Positions 58,809 to 64,000 of a stretch of 64,000 nt of DNA are shown piece by piece. Positions within the stretch are counted from its first letter, which is position 1; every line of letters starts with the position of its first letter. The translations under genes and the position numbers were made by a program. The notes under the pieces are model-generated. The model was not told where the DNA came from. It saw nothing but the letters and a program-made list of their open reading frames with translations, and ran no database searches. This stretch comes from Argyresthia goedartella (Eukaryota > Arthropoda > Insecta > Lepidoptera > Argyresthiidae): the NCBI GenBank assembly GCA_949825045.1, contig OX463813.1:2294001-2358000 (forward strand), read 5' to 3'.

Positions 58809-60076
58809 CGCTGCCGGCCACTAAACGTGCCTCAAACCTCTGACAAACGCCACTCGTGCAAATAACCCATCCCTCTCTTCCTTCACTTCAGTCAGCGTGG
58901 GTGAAGTCGTTTATGACACTGCAAGCAAAGGGGTATAAAAGTCGCGGCCACCGACCACTTGTGGCGACCACTGACCACAAAACGCTGACCACTTGTGGCC
59001 ATAAGTGGTGGGCATTTTTGTGGAGACCTATTGGAGTCCATGTGTGACATCGCCCTTCTTCTGCCGCAGTGGTCCAATTAACACAAGAGGCAAAACGTAG
59101 GTTTTCTTAACACAATTTTTAGTATTTACATAAAATACAGAAAAATAAATTGATCGATAAGTTTGTTTGATATCAAAAGCTAATGTTACTTTTGAATTAG
59201 ATTTTAAACCTGATTCATGGTATAAGTTACAATGACAATATTATTTTTTAAAGGTTGAAAGAGATCAACAAACACATTTCCTGATACAAAATACTTTTCC
59301 TCACGATGTGGGGGAGAGACGGTAATGAAGGATCTCTCATAATTACCGCAGATTCACCCTACAAGGCGATGAGAATGGACCCTCTCGCGCTAATATCCTG
59401 AGATTGTCCGTGATCGGACCCCACACTGGGGTACGGTATTCGGGTTTGGTTGAATAATTAGTAAGTTACGCACATAAATCATATATATATGTATACTCTT
59501 ACGAACATCAGTATCATAGATCATTTTATATACTTTTAACTCTAGAATCGCTAAGATTACCAACCCAATTAAAAAATTTAACAAAGACAACTAAATTTAA
59601 ATGTTGAAGTCTTCTTATCAAACCATTATTACGTCATTACTGCAGATATGAACATAAACGTAATTTTTGCCATAGGACCACTTTGGAAGAAGAATATCCC
59701 ACAGATAGATTTTTAGATCTCTTTTAAAATAGGTGGTATTTTAAACATACAAATATTAGCTTATTGAGCAATTATTACAATTATTATGCAGGAATAAATA
59801 TTTACAAAATTATTAACAGTGAGTTTTGTCATTTAAGTGATGTTGATTATCTGTGAGATTGTCCTCTAATATTTATTTAATATTTTTTTATTTATTTATT
59901 GAATTTTCTAATATTCTATTATCTACTCTCATACTTATATCGACATTCTTTGAAACGAATTTATGTTGAAATACTTTATAAACATAATACCGAAATTTAT
60001 AAATAGAATCTTTTTTATTTTTTTTATTGAGACCACTTCAGCACGTTTGTGGTGATATGCTGTTATTTTTGCTTAA
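58809..60076. other. Repeat-rich spacer, no gene
   Basis: GACCACTTGTGGC is repeated at 58957 and 58989 within a GACCAC/GTGGTC-rich block. The 55-bp motif recurs at 59050-59105 (minus) and 59665-59700 (plus), forming an inverted pair about 600 bp apart. Otherwise AT-rich and without a credible frame. Confidence 0.45.
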
Positions 60077-60215
60077 ATATGTCCGATAGAAGTTATTGTA
60101 AAAAAAACTGCTTCGCCGGATATTTTAAAACCGGCGAAAGAAATGACTCCATTAACAGCAAAGTCGAAAAAACTATATGATAAATGCTACGAAGACTTTG
60201 TGGAACGTAAAATGC
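60077..60215 (+). pseudogene. Possible tyrosine-recombinase N-terminal fragment
   Basis: One frame of about 45 codons reads VIVKKTASPDILKPAKEMT, then PLTAKSKKLYDKCYEDFVERK. The P.T.KSKK.Y...Y..F pattern recalls the N-terminal SAM-like domain of Crypton/DIRS-type tyrosine recombinases in insects. It is short and has no catalytic part, so this is weak. Confidence 0.3.
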
Positions 60216-60334
60216 TTGGTTCGACACCAATCTATGTTAATAGATCAAGTAGTGTGTGCTACTGGATATAACTAGGTATTAAAACACTCATGTGATAACA
60301 CACACTCGTTTTTTAATACCCCTCATTATGCAAC

Positions 60335-60540
60335 AGTTATACGGTTATGGCTCTGCCTACCACGCGAGAGGTCCCGGGTTCGATACCGGGGATAAATAAA
60401 AAATCAATCCCAGGTCTTCGATGTCTATATATGTGTGACGTCGCCGTTTCATGTTCCCACGACATAGGGTATCCTAGTGTGGGGCCAGCATCAATGTTAG
60501 TGCCTGTATATAAATATTTATGTATATGTATAAACACTAG
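60335..60540 (+). mobile_element. tRNA-derived SINE (family 2), well preserved
   Basis: Head with CTGCCTACCACGCGAGAGGTCCCGGGTTCGATACCGGGG (B box GGTTCGATACC), body GTGTGACGTCGCCGTTTCATGTTCCCACGACATAGGGTATCCTAGTGTGGGGCCAG, then TGCCTGTATATAAATATTTATG. Confidence 0.78.
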
Positions 60541-60559
60541 AAATCTAAGTTGGACAGGA

Positions 60560-61100
60560 GTTTAATAATAATAATAATAATTAAAAAAGTTTATTGTCAG
60601 GTACCCATAGAAAAAACACGCGTTACAATTTAATAAATATATAAATAATGCAAAAGCAAATTACAATAGAAGAATGATGCAATAGCAATTTTATCAACAT
60701 GATAATGTAATAATAATACCTATAAAATAATCAAACTGTGTTACTTTCTATTCCCAGAGTGGTGCACAGTGTTCCAATGTTGGAGTAAAGGCCCGCTGGT
60801 GCTCTCCATAATACAGGCGAGGATACCATTGTTCCATACTATTGTGAGAAGAAGGGCGAAGCAACACCCTCAGATTGGTTGATGGAAATCTCTTATAAAT
60901 TGGTTATGTACCTTTAACTGGTGACAAGGTGTCTTACAGGCCCAGCGACGTCAGTAAAACATCATTCTACCCCCTTCCCCGGGTTTCCCTGGGCTCATCA
61001 CCTGAGTAGCTTCGAGTTTACTTGCGTCCATGCCGTAGAAGGGGATAGCTGTGTCGTACAGGCTCAAATCGATAAATTACATTGACGTAAAGTTCGGCAG
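60560..61100 (-). other. Possible LINE 3' end (minus), unassigned
   Basis: An (AAT)n run at 60564-60581 is followed by AAAAAAGTTTATTGTCAGG, which on the minus strand reads as an AATAAA-type signal before a tail. Upstream minus-strand translations have no clear motif. Confidence 0.3.
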
Positions 61101-61953
61101 GGGTCACTCAGACCCCATGTCACCACTTACGTAATTTTTTAACGTAATTTTGCTGTATTGTTTTTTCCCAGTTTTAACCGAGAACAATCCAAATACTAGA
61201 AAAGCAGGAGCCAGTTGTCTTCCTCGATATAAGCGCCAATCAAATTACGAGTTTGAATTTGAAAATTACGCCAATTGAATTACGTGTGTGCTTGCAGTGT
61301 GCAAAAAAATAAGGCCGGACTGCATATAAAAATTGGCAAAGTTTGAGCATTGTCAATTTCGTGAAATTACACTTGATTTTTGTTGTTTTTTTTTTCTTAA
61401 TTCATTTATACTTAAATATTATAGAAAAAAGTGTTTTTTTGTCGAAATATGAAGATTTATTTTTTGCTTATGTAATTTGCGATCCGATCTCTAGACATAC
61501 ATTACAATTGCAAGATCATAACAAAAAAAAATATTATCAGAGTATAGTTATTTGTTTTATTTTATCCATCTAAATATGATAAGTTTTGAGATACTTTGGC
61601 TAGCTACCACACTTAATTTCTATGATTTATACTTGATACCGCAGTGGGCCTCACAGACCCCTCGTCACCAGTTACTTTACACAAAAACCGTATCACCAGT
61701 CAAAGGTAACTAATACAATTATTACACTGCTAATTATTGACAGCGAGTGCTGTGTCAATTTCGATTAGCCCCAGACAGTTCAACACCGGATTAGGTACCC
61801 TTGAACCAGAATACGTTACCTTATAATGAATAGCGACATTACCGCAGATTGCTCGTGACAATAGGAACCATGTGTGTGTGTGTGTGTGAGGCTGAGTGCT
61901 CCATGAATTGAAGCAAAGAACAAGAACAAAAATATGTGCCCAGTCATATTTAA
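61101..61953. other. AT-rich spacer with paired GACCCC motifs
   Basis: CAGGGGTCACTCAGACCCCATGTCACC at about 61098 and GTGGGCCTCACAGACCCCTCGTCACC at about 61644 are similar and partly self-complementary; they may be ends of a decayed element. (TG)n lies at 61872-61889. No gene. Confidence 0.4.
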
Positions 61954-62081
61954 CCCCTCAATTACCACCGGCGTTAGCTAACGCCATTTTTCTGTTATGG
62001 GTTTTAAATTTTATTACCATGGCATAAGCTTCAAAATCGCGATCAGTCCCAACTACCCTCGTTTTTGAGTAGTTAAAGGGG
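61954..62081. mobile_element. 128-bp MITE flanked by TTAA (piggyBac-like)
   Basis: TTAA at 61950-61953 and 62082-62085 flank inverted ends CCCCTCAATTAC and, reversed from the right, CCCCTTTAACTAC. TTAA plus CCC-type ends is the piggyBac signature. The interior has GGCGTTAGCTAACGCC, a perfect 16-bp palindrome. Confidence 0.65.
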
Positions 62082-62094
62082 TTAATATTTGAGG

Positions 62095-62145
62095 ATTACA
62101 TAACCTATACAAACTAGTCTATCTAGTTTGTGTAGATTATGTAAT
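62095..62145. repeat. 51-bp palindrome
   Basis: ATTACATAACCTATACAAACTAG mirrored by CTAGTTTGTGTAGATTATGTAAT with two mismatches and a 5-nt centre, 10 nt after the MITE. Confidence 0.65.
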
Positions 62146-63711
62146 ATACGTTTTATTTCTTCACGAGCATAATCTTAAATGTCGAGTTCGAATTATGCTA
62201 AATTTTAAAAGCAATTATATTAAAATACATTTCAGGTTCAGAAATGGCACACAAATGATCGTGAAAGACAGGTTTCAATGAAGGCCGATGCCACGTTAGC
62301 CCCAACATGATATGCCCATCAAATGCGATGAATATTCTATGAGCTCTCTCTATGCGTTTGACGGACGTGCATATGATTTCCGGAGATTACTGGCGCTGTA
62401 ATAGAACTAAGTGGTTGGTCCATGACAAATATGATACTCACATTTTTTTTCCTGAAATTAAAGAAAGACTAAAAACTTTTGTTCGTTATCATAACTGTTT
62501 AAGGACATTTGTTAATAAATATTACTACTAGTGGCCCCGTGAACTGTAGACCACGGACAAACTAATTTATGCACTAGCTTGCGTAAATTGAGTATAAAAG
62601 TAGATGTACCAATAAATTCGTAACCCCATATCGCTGCAATTTTGTATTTTCTAATCGACAAAAAACAATATAATTATCAAACATGCTAACAAAAATTCCC
62701 GAGAATCGGTTGAGAGTATGCTACCTGTAGAGGACAAATTTCTTCGCTCGCTCGGTCAATAATATAGGTCTATAGGCATAAACATATATTTTCAAAATTA
62801 TTTTATATTTTATTGCATTTATCTTTGAAACTACTCAATTATTCAATCAGTGACAGGCAAGGTTCATCTAAGGAAATCTTCATTTCTCCGTATCTCCAGC
62901 TGTGGCGATAGTCAAGCCCAAAATCACGCAAAAATTAAGTATGGAATAACTTGTTAGATGTAGGAATAACTGAATGAATGAATAATGAATGAATGTTTTC
63001 TTCGATACAGTTAAAACTGGTTAGGAAGACAGGGATCCATCAACATTTATTTTTGTGATTAAACAATTTCTTCTTTTCCTTACACGGGTACGAAAGCGTA
63101 TTTATTTAAAAAAAAACATACCGAAGCATCCGTAAACTAGCGGTGTTCGCACATCAAGATGTGTACTGGATGGGTGTCCGTTTCTATGTGGCATTTGTTA
63201 CGGGCGCTTCCGTGTTTATGATGAAACGTTAAGCTGTAGCTCCCGGCTACTATCGCATACTCGATGGTAGTAGTCGTAACCCTGGTCAGAGGCCCTAATA
63301 GGGCAGCTTGAAACCGGAACCCGACACCCCTCCATCAACCCACTGAAAAAACGGTATGGAGTGTGGCTCAATCATACTCGTATCCGGGTAAAGGCCCTTG
63401 CCCCTCGGTGGGGAAATTATTGGGCCACATTACTCTAATATATGTATGTCTGATAGGTCAAGTTGTTATGAGCTACACTGTCCATTTGTCTTACTCGTAG
63501 TGCGGCGTGGTAAGAATAGATTGATATTATGAAACATTCATGACATATGATATGCGGCTTTACTTAGTAATAGTATGGTATAGTGGAGCCAAGCTTCGAG
63601 GTAGCATTTGACATCTGTCAACAGTAACGACAAAGCTGTCTGTCTCCCTTCCTTCTCCAAGCGAAATCCGGAGAAGGTGACTGAACAATGTTTTAAGTAA
63701 AAAAAAACACA
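62146..63711. other. Spacer, no gene recognised
   Basis: No credible frame on either strand. Region 63110-63450 is less AT-rich and repeat-like but I cannot assign it. Confidence 0.4.
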
Positions 63712-63973
63712 AATAATAATAATAATAATAGTACCTTGGACGCTATTTATAAACATAGATCTAGCCCCAAACTAGGATTCCCTGTATCTTGGGTACTTGA
63801 CAATAATACACATACTTATAAATATATATATATATATATATATAGATAAATATTATACTTAGATAGATAAACAGCCATGACTAGGGTACAAACATCCGTT
63901 CTCATCAAACAAATATTTGCCCCCACCGGGCTTCGTAGGCAGGGTCACTGCCGACTCGGCCATTCGGGTCGTC
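63712..63973 (-). mobile_element. tRNA-derived SINE (family 1), reverse, B box deleted
   Basis: (ATT)n tail at 63712-63731, full body, an internal (AT)n expansion at 63822-63844 and the head at 63922-63973. Compared with the other copies, 21 bp between GGTGGGGGCA and CTACGAAG, including the whole B box, are missing. Confidence 0.85.
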
Positions 63974-64000
63974 ATCGTCAAAATGGCATCATAAGACGCC

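Overview
The window is eukaryotic nuclear DNA, almost certainly from a moth or butterfly. The background is AT-rich. It is packed with tRNA-derived SINEs with (ATT)n tails, with a repeat ending GGTACGGAACCC that I associate with Lepidoptera, and with CR1/jockey-type LINEs, MITEs and a Polinton. I find no intact host gene outside mobile DNA; nearly everything that can be named belongs to a transposon. Coordinates of element ends are given to the base only where flanking duplications or inverted repeats fix them.

Layout. 1-3000: decayed minus-strand LINE. About 3240-8790: GC-rich jockey-clade LINE on the plus strand (gag-like ORF1; endonuclease/reverse transcriptase ORF2 broken by one frameshift and one stop). 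9143-12369: SINEs, a 54-bp triplication, a Lepidoptera-type repeat and an 888-bp foldback element. 12428-33223: a nearly complete Polinton (Maverick), the most important object here. It has terminal inverted repeats of about 215/254 bp, 5'-AGTAG ends and a perfect 6-bp target duplication GGCGCA. It carries protein-primed DNA polymerase B, packaging ATPase, integrase, adenain-like protease, penton-like minor capsid protein, a small basic ORF, the double-jelly-roll major capsid protein, a glycine/alanine-rich hydrophobic protein, a fibre-like coiled coil, a conserved 273-aa protein, and two small genes that look spliced. A full-length CR1-like LINE (26998-32466, minus) sits inside its last gene.

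33230-45168: truncated LINEs, two MITE families, SINEs (one with a nested insertion) and Lepidoptera-type repeats. 45173-54943: a very young Ty3/gypsy LTR retrotransposon with 2203-bp LTRs that differ at one base by eye, 4-bp target duplication CAAG, a single gag-pol ORF, and a SINE lodged in its leader. 55120-64000: LINE wrecks, a hAT transposase fragment, SINEs, a TTAA-flanked MITE and small palindromes.

How it works together. The Polinton genes form a self-contained replication and virion module: polymerase and integrase for replication and insertion; ATPase, protease and two capsid proteins for packaging and particle formation. Structural genes are on one strand with 4-17 nt overlaps, while the left end holds small spliced genes with nuclear-localisation-type basic motifs. 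The retroelements are independent parasites that have landed in and around it. The main leads for a second look are the three-exon gene at 14505-15754 whose start codon is made by splicing, the A-AAA-AAC-TAA junction between the hydrophobic protein and the protease, and the hairpin-forming Polinton ends.
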